Assembly: GCF_020386615.1 (NCBI RefSeq)
Contig: NZ_CP077769.1
Span: forward strand, 6,807,501 to 6,871,500
DNA from: Chitinophaga pendula
GTDB taxonomy: Bacteria; Bacteroidota; Bacteroidia; Chitinophagales; Chitinophagaceae
DNA: 64,000 nt
Direction: 5' to 3'
Made by a program: the position numbers and the translations under genes. Below are positions 53,018-61,255 of this stretch, in pieces (the first letter of the stretch is position 1; each line of letters opens with the position of its first letter). The notes under the pieces were generated by a model. That model was not told the DNA's origin. It saw nothing but the letters and a program-made list of their open reading frames with translations, and did not search any database.

Positions 53018-53076
53018 GTGTAATAAATTGGCTATGAGGTGTTTGTAAATAAGGTAAGGGCTTTTTCCTCATTTGA

Positions 53077-53262
53077 TCATTTCTTTTCCCAAATTCGTAA
53101 GCCCAGGGAAAAATATTGCTGCAACTTTGTATCACGATGCAAGGATATCGATCCTGATCTTACCTTATAAGCTTCCTTATCAGATTTGACCATTGGGAGA
53201 AAGCTTACCGGCAAGAAGTAAGTAAAGCCATAAGTTATACTGCATTTTTTATCAAACACCAT
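53077..53262 (-). CDS. Doubtful 61-residue ORF in a 528-base gap
   Basis: Reads MVFDKKCSITYGFTYFLPVS ... KLQQYFSLGLRIWEKK. The C-terminus resembles the last strand of an outer-membrane barrel, so it could be a remnant or a real small protein. Upstream, the minus strand reads CAATTTTG, one base off the -7 consensus. Nothing else supports it. Confidence 0.22.
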   Translation of the reverse strand: MVFDKKCSITYGFTYFLPVSFLPMVKSDKEAYKVRSGSISLHRDTKLQQYFSLGLRIWEKK

Positions 53263-53313
53263 TGACCTTAAAGTGCAAAATTGTCGGTAAGTTTTCTACC
53301 TTAATTTTTTTAT

Positions 53314-53348
53314 AAGCCGTTGCCTGATTTCAGGCGATGGCTTTTTTT
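53314..53348 (+). terminator. Strong terminator with no assigned gene
   Basis: Thirteen-bp stem (AAGCCGTTGCCTG at 53314-53326, its partner at 53331-53343, two G-U pairs), loop ATTT, followed by seven T. It comes 296 bases after the AraC terminator on the + strand, and no gene lies between, so it ends an unknown transcript or backs up the first terminator. Confidence 0.75.
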
Positions 53349-53416
53349 ATGTGTGTGGTGGGAGGGGGAAGGCAGTGGGTAGATGCTGATACATGGCGCG
53401 GTATAAAAAATGAAAA

Positions 53417-53438
53417 ACCCCGCCCAAAAGAGCAGGGT
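53417..53438 (-). terminator. Terminator of the PepSY-like gene
   Basis: On the minus strand ACCCTGC and GCGGGGT pair (one G-U) around an 8-base loop, followed by TTTTTC. Confidence 0.65.
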
Positions 53439-53486
53439 CTGTCCTATTTATCCCTATACCTATGAAATACTAATTTGTGAAAAGTG

Positions 53487-53948
53487 TTATTCAGTAATCG
53501 TGCCAGTTTCGTTGATCAGCACTGCTTTTTCCGCACCATTTTCCTGAATATTTACTTTGTAGTAAGCTGCTATATCGGCTCTTTCAATCTTCCATCCATC
53601 TTTGATAGTGGCGTCCGGATACTTCGTCTTAATCGTAGCAGTTACAGTTTCCGGCAATTTGTCGGCTTCGTATTGACTACGGGTAGCGACCCAACTGCCA
53701 TCTTTATCGTATTCTGCCGAAGTTTTCACTTCGTCTTTTACAAACTTGGCGACCCAGTGACCTGCACTTGTTTTTGTCCAGTTCGCCTCTGTAGTTTCGA
53801 AATTCTGCTTAAATGCATCATTAACTACAGTGGGTGCTGCTGTTTTGTTTGCAACGATCTTTGATTTTTTTAAAGATTTTTTCTGTTGTGCAAAAGTTAT
53901 GCCGGAAGTAAACAACACCGCACAAAAAAATAACGTCAACTTCTTCAT
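53487..53948 (-). CDS. Exported PepSY-like (DUF2874) protein
   Basis: 153 residues. Signal peptide at 1-20 (LTLFFCAVLFTSGITFAQ). The mature part begins with a lysine-rich linker and has two PepSY-like beta-sheet repeats: VVNDAFKQNFETTEANWTKTSAGHWVAKF and, about 55 residues later, TVTATIKTKYPDATIKDGWKIE (in parts). DUF2874 proteins resemble putative beta-lactamase-inhibitor-like (BLIP-fold) periplasmic proteins; a binding role is inferred. Own terminator on the minus strand. Confidence 0.85.
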   Translation of the reverse strand: MKKLTLFFCAVLFTSGITFAQQKKSLKKSKIVANKTAAPTVVNDAFKQNFETTEANWTKTSAGHWVAKFVKDEVKTSAEYDKDGSWVATRSQYEADKLPETVTATIKTKYPDATIKDGWKIERADIAAYYKVNIQENGAEKAVLINETGTITE

Positions 53949-54196
53949 ATACGATATGGTTTCTGTGTTGGGTTAAGTTTTAATTAGGTTTTTCTTCCAG
54001 TAACTGAGCCAAAACAATGCCAAAAACGCAGAATGTTTGCCCGATGTTGTAAAAGTACTAAAATTTATTTTATTTTTTCAGTAAAACATCTTTTTCGGCT
54101 AAACTTCACTTTTCCTGGTCCCAGCCTATTTTCGTAACTTCGCACAATTTTAATAAATAATTGTCTAAATAACGCCAAAGGGCGCAGTTTTGTTTT

Positions 54197-57100
54197 ATGT
54201 CCAGCAAATATCAGGAATACCACCAGTTGAATCTACCGCAAATAGAAAAGGATATACTACAGCAATGGGAAGAGCACCAGGCATTTGAGAAGAGTGTGGA
54301 GGTACGTGAAGGAGCTACGCCATTCGTATTTTATGAAGGGCCACCCAGCGCCAACGGCATGCCAGGCATTCACCACGTGATTTCCCGTACCCTGAAGGAT
54401 CTGGTGTGCCGGTACAAGACTATGCGTGGATTCCAGGTAAAGCGGAAAGGCGGCTGGGATACGCACGGGCTTCCGGTAGAGCTGGGGGTAGAGAAAAGTC
54501 TGGGTATTACCAAAGAGGACATTGGCAAAAAGATATCGATCGCTGCATACAACGATACTTGCCGCCGGGAGGTATTGAAATATAAAGACAAATGGGATGA
54601 ACTGACCCGTAAGATGGGTTATTGGGTAGACCTTGAGCATCCTTATATCACCTTCGACAATAGCTACATCGAGAGTCTGTGGTGGAGCCTGCAGCAGCTG
54701 TACAATAAAGGATTCCTGTACAAAAGTGTCAGCATACAGCCCTACTCCCCTGCTGCCGGTACCGGCCTCAGTTCTGCCGAGCTGAACATGCCGGGTACGT
54801 ATAAAGATGTAAAGGATACGACGATCGTAGCTATGTTCAAAGCGATCCGCAGTGAACAGTCTGCCTTCTTATTTGAAATAGCAGGTGCGGAAGAGGTCTT
54901 CTTCCTGGCCTGGACCACGACTCCCTGGACCCTTCCTTCCAACCTGGGGCTGACGGTAGGTGCGAACATCGAATATGCGGTGGTACGTACCATCAACCAA
55001 TACACACATTTGCCTATTACTGTGGTATTAGCCAAAGACCTATTGGGTAAATACTTCAAACCGGAAGGGGAAGACGGCGATTTCGCTGCTTACCAGGAAG
55101 GTGACAAACTGATCCCCTGGCAGATACTGGGCGTATGCCGTGGCAGCCAGCTGGAGAACCTCCGGTATGAGCAATTGCTGCCTTATGTACAGCCGGAAGA
55201 GGGAGACCCTTTCCGCATATTGCTGGGCGACTTTGTGACCACGGAAGACGGTACCGGTATCGTACATACTGCTCCTGCATTTGGTGCAGACGACAACCGG
55301 GTAGGTAAAAAATACGGTATAGGGATACTGACCCTGGTAGACCGTAGTGGTAAATTTATAGATGGTGTAGGTGAGTTTGCCGGTCGTTATGTGAAGAATT
55401 ATAAAGATGATCCTGCTTATAAAGACGTTGACGTTGATATTGCGGTAAAACTGAAGAAAGAGAACCGTGCTTTCAAGGTAGAAAAATACGAGCACAGCTA
55501 TCCGCATTGCTGGCGTACTGACAAGCCGGTGCTGTACTATCCGCTGGATGCCTGGTTTATCCGTACTACGGCTATTAAGGATCGTATCATCGAGCTGAAC
55601 AAGACAATCAATTGGAAACCTGCTTTTACGGGTACCGGTCGTTTTGGTAACTGGCTGGAGAATATGGTGGACTGGAATCTGAGCCGTAGCCGGTTCTGGG
55701 GTACTCCGCTGCCTATCTGGCGTACTGAAGATGGCAGTGAAGAAAGATGTATTGGCAGTATTGCCGAGTTGAATGCGGAGATCAGGAAGGCCAGTGAAGT
55801 GCTGGGTGGGGATGTTAATAAACATTACCTGCATGAAGGTATCCTGGACCTGCATAAGCCTTATGTAGATGACATTATCCTGGTTAGCGACAGCGGCAAG
55901 CCGATGCGTCGTGAGCCAGACCTGATAGATGTGTGGTTTGACAGTGGAGCGATGCCATATGCGCAGCTGCACTATCCTTTTGAGAACAAAGCGCTGTTGG
56001 ATAGCGGAGAGGCTTTTCCTGCAGACTTTATTGCGGAGGGTGTTGACCAGACGAGGGGTTGGTTTTACACGCTGCATGTACTGGGCGCCATGTTATTCGA
56101 CAAGGTAGCGTACAAGACAGTGGTGTCCAATGGCCTGGTGTTGGATAAGAACGGTGTGAAGATGAGTAAGCGATTGGGGAATATTGTGGATCCGTTCCAG
56201 ACGATCGATCAGTTCGGGGCTGATGCTACGCGTTGGTACCTGATCACTAATGCGTCTCCCTGGGATAGTTTGAAATTTGATATGGAGGGTATTAAGGAGG
56301 CGCAGCGTAAGTTGTTCTCTACCCTGTATAATACTTATAACTTCTTCGCGATGTATGCCAACCTGGACAATTTCACGTTCAAGGAGGCTTATATTCCGTT
56401 AGCGGAGCGTCCGGAGATCGATCGATGGATCATTTCCCTGCTGAATACGCTAGTGAAGGATGTGACGGCTTATATGGATGATTATGAGCCTACGCAGGCA
56501 GGTCGTGCGGTACAAGAGTTTGTGGATGAGCACCTGAGTAACTGGTATGTACGTTTATGTCGTCGTCGTTTCTGGAAAGGGGATTATGAGCAGGACAAAA
56601 TTTCAGCTTATCAGACTTTGTATGAGTGTTTGGAGACGTTGGCCAGATTGATGGCGCCGGTATCTCCTTTCTTTACGGATTGGCTGTTTGGCAACCTGAA
56701 CAAGGTGAGTGGCCGTTTGCAGGTAGGGTCGGTGCATCATACGGATTTCCCGGTGGCGGATATGGCGGCAATGGATAGCGAGCTGGAGGAGCGGATGCAG
56801 TTGGCGCAGGATATTTCATCTTTAGTATTGTCTTTGAGGAAAAAAGTGAACATTAAGGTGAGACAACCGTTACAGAAGGTATTAATTCCGGTGTTAGATC
56901 CTCACATGCAGACGCAGATACAAAAAGTGGAGCATTTGATAAAAAGTGAGGTAAATGTCAAAGGTATTGAGTATCTTACCGAAACGGAAGGTTTCATTAA
57001 GAAAAAGATCAAACCAAATTATAAATCGCTGGGTAGCAAGATGGGTGCGAAGATGAAAGCGGTAGCGGCTGCGATAGGTGCATTTACCGAAGCAGAGATA

Positions 57101-57523
57101 GCAGCAATCGAGCGCCACGGCAGTGTGGATGTTGTAGTGGATGATGAAAAACTGGCAATACAGCTCTCCGATGTAGATATTATTTCAGAAGATATTCCGG
57201 GATGGACAGTTGCGAATAAGGGCGCCCTTACGGTGGCCCTGGATATTACTATTTCACAGGAGTTGCAGGAAGAAGGTAATGCCCGCGAACTGGTGAACCG
57301 GATACAAAAAATCAGAAAGGATAGTGGATTTGAATTGACTGACAGGATAAGGGTTACGGTAGCTGAGGTGGCGGCGCTGAAATCGGCAATTATTAACTAT
57401 AATGATTATATTTGCACGGAAATTTTGGCAGAAAGTTTGCAGTTAGTGCCGCAATTACAGGATGGTATAGAAATCGAGGTCAACGATCTCAAATTTAATG
57501 TATTAGTTAACAAAAAAAGCTAA
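54197..57523 (+). CDS. ileS: Isoleucine--tRNA ligase
   Basis: 1108 residues; charges tRNA-Ile and edits mischarged valine. Class I signature 1 is the HIGH-like GMPGIHH at 54-60 in PPSANGMPGIHH; signature 2 is KMSKR at about 655 (KMSKRLGNIVDP). The CP1 editing domain includes TTPWTLPSN and GTGIVHTAPAFGADD. The length and absence of the C-terminal CxxC zinc knuckle indicate the eukaryote-like (IleRS2) long form often tied to mupirocin resistance; I assign that with moderate confidence. TAACTTCG near 54136 is a weak promoter match. Followed at 5 bases by the DksA-like gene, so co-transcribed. Confidence 0.97.
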   Translation: MSSKYQEYHQLNLPQIEKDILQQWEEHQAFEKSVEVREGATPFVFYEGPPSANGMPGIHHVISRTLKDLVCRYKTMRGFQVKRKGGWDTHGLPVELGVEKSLGITKEDIGKKISIAAYNDTCRREVLKYKDKWDELTRKMGYWVDLEHPYITFDNSYIESLWWSLQQLYNKGFLYKSVSIQPYSPAAGTGLSSAELNMPGTYKDVKDTTIVAMFKAIRSEQSAFLFEIAGAEEVFFLAWTTTPWTLPSNLGLTVGANIEYAVVRTINQYTHLPITVVLAKDLLGKYFKPEGEDGDFAAYQEGDKLIPWQILGVCRGSQLENLRYEQLLPYVQPEEGDPFRILLGDFVTTEDGTGIVHTAPAFGADDNRVGKKYGIGILTLVDRSGKFIDGVGEFAGRYVKNYKDDPAYKDVDVDIAVKLKKENRAFKVEKYEHSYPHCWRTDKPVLYYPLDAWFIRTTAIKDRIIELNKTINWKPAFTGTGRFGNWLENMVDWNLSRSRFWGTPLPIWRTEDGSEERCIGSIAELNAEIRKASEVLGGDVNKHYLHEGILDLHKPYVDDIILVSDSGKPMRREPDLIDVWFDSGAMPYAQLHYPFENKALLDSGEAFPADFIAEGVDQTRGWFYTLHVLGAMLFDKVAYKTVVSNGLVLDKNGVKMSKRLGNIVDPFQTIDQFGADATRWYLITNASPWDSLKFDMEGIKEAQRKLFSTLYNTYNFFAMYANLDNFTFKEAYIPLAERPEIDRWIISLLNTLVKDVTAYMDDYEPTQAGRAVQEFVDEHLSNWYVRLCRRRFWKGDYEQDKISAYQTLYECLETLARLMAPVSPFFTDWLFGNLNKVSGRLQVGSVHHTDFPVADMAAMDSELEERMQLAQDISSLVLSLRKKVNIKVRQPLQKVLIPVLDPHMQTQIQKVEHLIKSEVNVKGIEYLTETEGFIKKKIKPNYKSLGSKMGAKMKAVAAAIGAFTEAEIAAIERHGSVDVVVDDEKLAIQLSDVDIISEDIPGWTVANKGALTVALDITISQELQEEGNARELVNRIQKIRKDSGFELTDRIRVTVAEVAALKSAIINYNDYICTEILAESLQLVPQLQDGIEIEVNDLKFNVLVNKKS

Positions 57524-57528
57524 TCCCC

Positions 57529-58572
57529 ATGGCAACAAAAAAGAAAGTTGCTAGTAAGAAGGCCCAGAAGGCAGTACCGGAAAAGAAAACTGCGGCGCAG
57601 AAACCAACTGCAGCAAAAATCAACGCCAAACCGGTTGCCAAGAAGGAAGTAGTTGCTCCTAAAAAGGTGACTGCCAAAAAAGCTGTTCCCAAAGCAGCTG
57701 CTAAACCGGTCACTAAGCAGGTGCCGGTAGCAAAGAAGGCCGTGGGTAAAGCTGCTGTGACAAGCGCCAAAGCTCCTGTAGCGAAGGCGGGTACTAGTGC
57801 ACAGCGACCTGGCGCCAAGCAAGTACCAGCGCCACAGGTGATGAAGAAGGCGGTAAAACCCGTTGCATCTGTAAAGACGATTGAGAAGAAGAGTCCGATA
57901 GTAAAAGAGAAAGCAGCAACGAGGGCTATACCGGCTGAAAGAGAAAAACCATTTCCCAAGACAGAAGAAAAAGAAGTAAAAACAATGCCAGTAAAGAATA
58001 AAGCCGAAAAGGAAAAAGCAGTAGCCAAAGAGGCCGGCAAAAAAGTAACAGCAGAAAAAACCGAAAAAGTTGAGAAAGCTGTGAAGGCTGAGAAAGCCGA
58101 GAGGGCCGAAAAGAAGGGTGCTAAGTCCACTGCGGTGGTTTCTTATCAGCCTGAGTTTACTAAATCTGTATTGGATCAACCGGACCAGCCGACTGGCCCT
58201 ATTTATCGTTATAGCGATGTGGAATTACAGGAATTCCGGGAGCTGATACAGAAAAAGCTGGAAGCTGCGAAGAAAGAATTGGTATATCTGCAGGGCCTGA
58301 TCACCCGTAAAGATGAAGCAGGTACAGATGATACTGAAAATAAATACATGAGCATGGAAGATGGTAGTGGTTCTCAGGAAAGAGAGCAACTTAACCAGAT
58401 GGCCAGCCGTCAGATCCAGTTCATTGACCACCTGGAGAAAGCCATGGTGCGTATTGAGAACAAAACTTATGGTATCTGCCGTGTAACGGGTAAACTGATC
58501 GACAAGGCTCGCCTGAGAGCAGTACCTCACGCTACGTTGAGCATCGAAGCTAAACTGGCGAAGAGCAAATAA
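57529..58572 (+). CDS. DksA/TraR-like protein with a long histone-H1-like tail
   Basis: 347 residues. The first 205 or so are almost only Lys, Ala, Pro, Val, Glu and Thr (KKKVASKKAQKAVPEKKTA, AAKPVTKQVPVAKKAVGKAA), like eukaryotic histone H1 or bacterial H1-like nucleoid proteins. Residues about 225-347 match the DksA coiled coil and C-terminal region (YSDVELQEFRELIQKKLEAAKK; YGICRVTGKLIDKARLRAVPHATLSIEAK in part). Of the four zinc cysteines only one (YGIC) remains, and the DxxDxA tip motif is changed. Starts five bases after ileS. May bind DNA through the tail; RNA polymerase binding is unproven. Confidence 0.85.
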   Translation: MATKKKVASKKAQKAVPEKKTAAQKPTAAKINAKPVAKKEVVAPKKVTAKKAVPKAAAKPVTKQVPVAKKAVGKAAVTSAKAPVAKAGTSAQRPGAKQVPAPQVMKKAVKPVASVKTIEKKSPIVKEKAATRAIPAEREKPFPKTEEKEVKTMPVKNKAEKEKAVAKEAGKKVTAEKTEKVEKAVKAEKAERAEKKGAKSTAVVSYQPEFTKSVLDQPDQPTGPIYRYSDVELQEFRELIQKKLEAAKKELVYLQGLITRKDEAGTDDTENKYMSMEDGSGSQEREQLNQMASRQIQFIDHLEKAMVRIENKTYGICRVTGKLIDKARLRAVPHATLSIEAKLAKSK

Positions 58573-58599
58573 GCATAATTGTTTCTTATCATATTGCAG

Positions 58600-58628
58600 G
58601 CCCGGTACGACAGTACCGGGCTTTTTTT
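58600..58628 (+). terminator. Terminator of the ileS / DksA-like operon
   Basis: GCCCGGTAC (58600-58608) and GTACCGGGC (58613-58621) around GACA, followed by seven T. Confidence 0.92.
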
Positions 58629-58649
58629 GCCTGTCTGTTATCGACCTCG

Positions 58650-58776
58650 CAAAAAGGACAGGCTGCAAAAGTCCGGCCTACCCTGGCAGCCTGCTCTAAG
58701 CCAGCCTACTCTGGTAGTCTACTCTAAGCCTATTCTAAGCCCCCTATCCTAAGCCAGCCTACCGTGGCCAACCCGC
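58650..58776. repeat. Degenerate CTAAGCC(AGCCTAC) repeats
   Basis: At least five copies of CTAAGCC, several extended to CTAAGCCAGCCTAC, spaced irregularly by 11-30 bases, mixed with CTACTCTGG/CTACCCTGG units. No gene; the gap 58573-58850 holds only this and the two terminators. Confidence 0.65.
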
Positions 58777-58812
58777 AAAAAAAAGCCAGCCTGCATAAAC
58801 AGGCCAGCTTTT
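58777..58812 (-). terminator. Terminator of the glycosyltransferase-HAD gene
   Basis: AAGCCAGCCTG and CAGGCCAGCTT pair with two mismatches; on the minus strand the hairpin is followed by a run of eight T (A-run at 58777-58784). Confidence 0.65.
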
Positions 58813-58850
58813 GAAATATACATTAAAGGACTTATCGGGGGATCAGGCCG

Positions 58851-60401
58851 TTAGGCCATTTCGGTTTTGGCGTTCATCGACTTTTTGATCTGTCTGACGG
58901 CCAGGTATACCAGTCCGGCGGAGGCGAGCCCTACCAGGCTGCCCATTCCTATGCGGCGGGCCTGTTTTTTACTGATGGCGGGCATACGCAATTTGAAGCG
59001 GGCGGGGCTGGCTTGTGCGATATCCAGCAGTGGTGCCATCCAAGGGCCAGGGATCAGTTTGTCTGCCACTTTTTGCACGACGAAATTAGCGTGTCCGTAG
59101 GCGACACCGATACCAGCGGACTGCAACAATTTAAGGTCCGGATAGCCGCTGCCTACATAGATAATATTCTGAGCGGGCACATGGTATTTGGATGCGATGT
59201 ATTGTAATATATGGTATCGGTCGTAGGCTGGCGGTGCATCTGTGTGTTCGGCATCGGCCAGGAAGTATTCGGGGATGGTGACTTCGCCGGTGGCCACGCT
59301 GTCGAACAGGTGGAGGCGGTTGGCGAATGCGAAGTCCATACCCAGTTTGTTCTTAATATGGCGGGCTACGCATTCGAAACCTTCGGTTACGATACCGCAG
59401 GCATATCCTCTTTTCTTCAGTTCCCGGATCACGGATTTGATATCCGGGGTAACGGGGATGGCATCTGCCACTTCGAGCAGTTCGGCGAGATTACGATCGC
59501 GGAAGAGTGCGGCGGTGCGTTCGAGGATGGTAACCGGGTCGGCGTAGTGTTCTCTGATCTGGCGCAGGGATTCTTCCCGATCGAAGGCGGCTGCGGCCAG
59601 GTCCATATAACTTTCGGTGAAGATGGCAGTGTCCAGGTTAAAGATGACCATCTTCTGTAGTTTGTCGATGGATTCCAGGATGGAATATTCCATCTGTTCG
59701 CGGATCAGGTTGATATTACCTAATGTTTCCAGGTTCTCCATCGGGATGTTTTCTGCTTTACTGAGGATGGTGCGGGAGACTTCCCGGGACATTTTGCTCA
59801 GTTGTTCCCAGGTCTGCATGGCATTTTCCACGCGGCCTATATTGGCTTCTTTGATGCGGGCGCCCAGCATGTGCATGTCGATGAGCAGGCCTATGTCTAC
59901 GCCGTAGTCATTTTCGAACTGCACTTTGGAGAGGAAGGACTTTCGTCCTGCGATCATACCGCTGAGGGGTTGTTGAAAATGGGCCAGATCGGGGAATAAA
60001 ATACTCAACAGGGGTTTGGCTACCAATTGGGTAACGCGTCCTGCCTGTCTTTCGAAATATGATTTGACAAAATCGGCTTCGTCTGTTACAATGGGATTGG
60101 TGAGTCGTTCTACGATATCTTCCGGGTAGGTGAGGATATCTCCATCTACATACATTACCACATCGTGTTTGGCAGCCATCAGGCCTTCTCTCATGGAGAT
60201 GCCTTTGCCCCGCTGGCTGCTGGTGATGACCCTTACACTTTCTTTCAGTGCTTCTTCTACGGTATTATCGCTGGAATTATCATCTACAACAATGATCTCT
60301 GCCTTACGGGATGTTTTCTTTATCGTCTTAATAACCTGGCGTATAGTTGCTCCTTCGTTGAGAACAGGAATAATGATAGAGATCATAGCGGTTGCGATCA
60401 T
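58851..60401 (-). CDS. Glycosyltransferase family 2-like domain fused to a degenerate HAD domain
   Basis: 516 residues. Residues about 7-215 are a GT-A glycosyltransferase: SIIIPVLNEGATIRQVI, DDNSSDNT, and the metal-binding DGD at 86-88; the pattern resembles glucosyl-3-phosphoglycerate synthase. Residues about 250-455 are a HAD/phosphoserine-phosphatase-like fold, but the nucleophile motif DxD reads Asn255-Leu-Asp257 and the motif IV GDxxND reads GSGYPD (417-422), so two key Asp are lost. A hydrophobic helix (about 484-502) follows near the C-terminus. Probably a sugar-phosphate or glucosylglycerate-type transferase with a regulatory HAD module; this is inference. Confidence 0.82.
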   Translation of the reverse strand: MIATAMISIIIPVLNEGATIRQVIKTIKKTSRKAEIIVVDDNSSDNTVEEALKESVRVITSSQRGKGISMREGLMAAKHDVVMYVDGDILTYPEDIVERLTNPIVTDEADFVKSYFERQAGRVTQLVAKPLLSILFPDLAHFQQPLSGMIAGRKSFLSKVQFENDYGVDIGLLIDMHMLGARIKEANIGRVENAMQTWEQLSKMSREVSRTILSKAENIPMENLETLGNINLIREQMEYSILESIDKLQKMVIFNLDTAIFTESYMDLAAAAFDREESLRQIREHYADPVTILERTAALFRDRNLAELLEVADAIPVTPDIKSVIRELKKRGYACGIVTEGFECVARHIKNKLGMDFAFANRLHLFDSVATGEVTIPEYFLADAEHTDAPPAYDRYHILQYIASKYHVPAQNIIYVGSGYPDLKLLQSAGIGVAYGHANFVVQKVADKLIPGPWMAPLLDIAQASPARFKLRMPAISKKQARRIGMGSLVGLASAGLVYLAVRQIKKSMNAKTEMA

Positions 60402-60706
60402 TTATATGGTTAAATAATAGTATATAAAAAAGAACTGCAATAGCTTGTGAGAGCAATAACGCCCAAAAATGATACCAAAGAAGGCGATATAATAAAGGCT
60501 GGAAGCGGATATCATGAAATATTAATATCCTCTCATTTGGAGAAGTATTGTATTTAGGATATTATTGCTTTCACAGAATCTGCTCCACTCATTAACATTG
60601 TGGCATGACCTATACTCCTGGCAGACATTTGCAGGCTACTATCTCTGGCAACTATCTATACCGATGAAATTTCACTGCTTTCCTCATACGCTCCCTGGGA
60701 GCAATT
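60402..60706. other. Gap with no supported gene
   Basis: AT-rich 305 bases between the glycosyltransferase start and the first decayed gene. Short frames here have no recognisable product; part may be upstream sequence of the broken spermidine synthase gene. Confidence 0.5.
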
Positions 60707-61251
60707 ATGGAAATCTGCTATATCGGAGGGAGCAGTCATCTGAAAAGAACCGCTGGTACCACAGCGATTATTCACCTTATGAATATGACAATTGATATGT
60801 TACAGCGGCGAAGGAAAGATCGGTTATTCCTGATCATAGCGGGTGTATTACTACTGCTATATGGATATGGCGTCTGGGGTGGCAGGCGTATCTGCCATTG
60901 TAAGACGACGGAGGAATGGAAGCCGGGAGGCTGGTAGACCTGGACAAAGAGGTGACGTTGTTGTTCAAACAGAACAGCATGTTGTTGCAGTTGAACAAGA
61001 GTGCGTTGTTGTCGCCGAAGGTGAGGGTTGTAAATGCAGATGCTTTTCAATGGTTAAAGCAGCAGCATACGCCCTACGATGTTGTGATCGTGGACTTTCC
61101 TGCTCCTTCCAATTATGCGGTGGGTAAGTTATATACGACTACATTTTACAAACAATTACGGAGTGTATTACACGAAGAGAGTATTGTGGTGATACAGTCG
61201 ACCTCTCCTTATGTGGCGCCGCGATCTTTTTGGTGTGTCAATAATACACTA
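60707..61251 (+). pseudogene. Decayed spermidine synthase-like gene
   Basis: Two frames with similarity to membrane-bound polyamine aminopropyltransferase. First frame: RRRKDRLFLIIAGVLLLLYG, the last membrane helix before the catalytic domain. Second frame, from about 60925: GRLVDLDKEVTLLF, RVVNADAFQWLKQQ, YDVVIVDFPAPSNYAVGKLY and QSTSPYVAPRSFWCVNNTL, the C-terminal half of the catalytic domain. The segment between, which should carry the GGGDG S-adenosylmethionine-binding motif, is absent, the frames do not match, and the end of the protein is missing where it joins the next remnant. Confidence 0.75.
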
Positions 61252-61255
61252 CATA

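Noticed and set aside
55040..56077. 345-residue minus-strand frame within ileS
   Set aside because: It lies wholly inside ileS, its translation has no family similarity or signal, and the coding evidence on the + strand is overwhelming.
57541..58140. Repetitive Lys/Ala codons considered as a DNA repeat or CRISPR-like array
   Set aside because: Repeats are at the amino-acid level, in frame, without fixed spacer length.
57507..58179. Two long minus-strand frames rich in Phe, Leu and Cys within the DksA-like gene
   Set aside because: They are the complement of a Lys/Ala-rich repeat region and only look hydrophobic for that reason.
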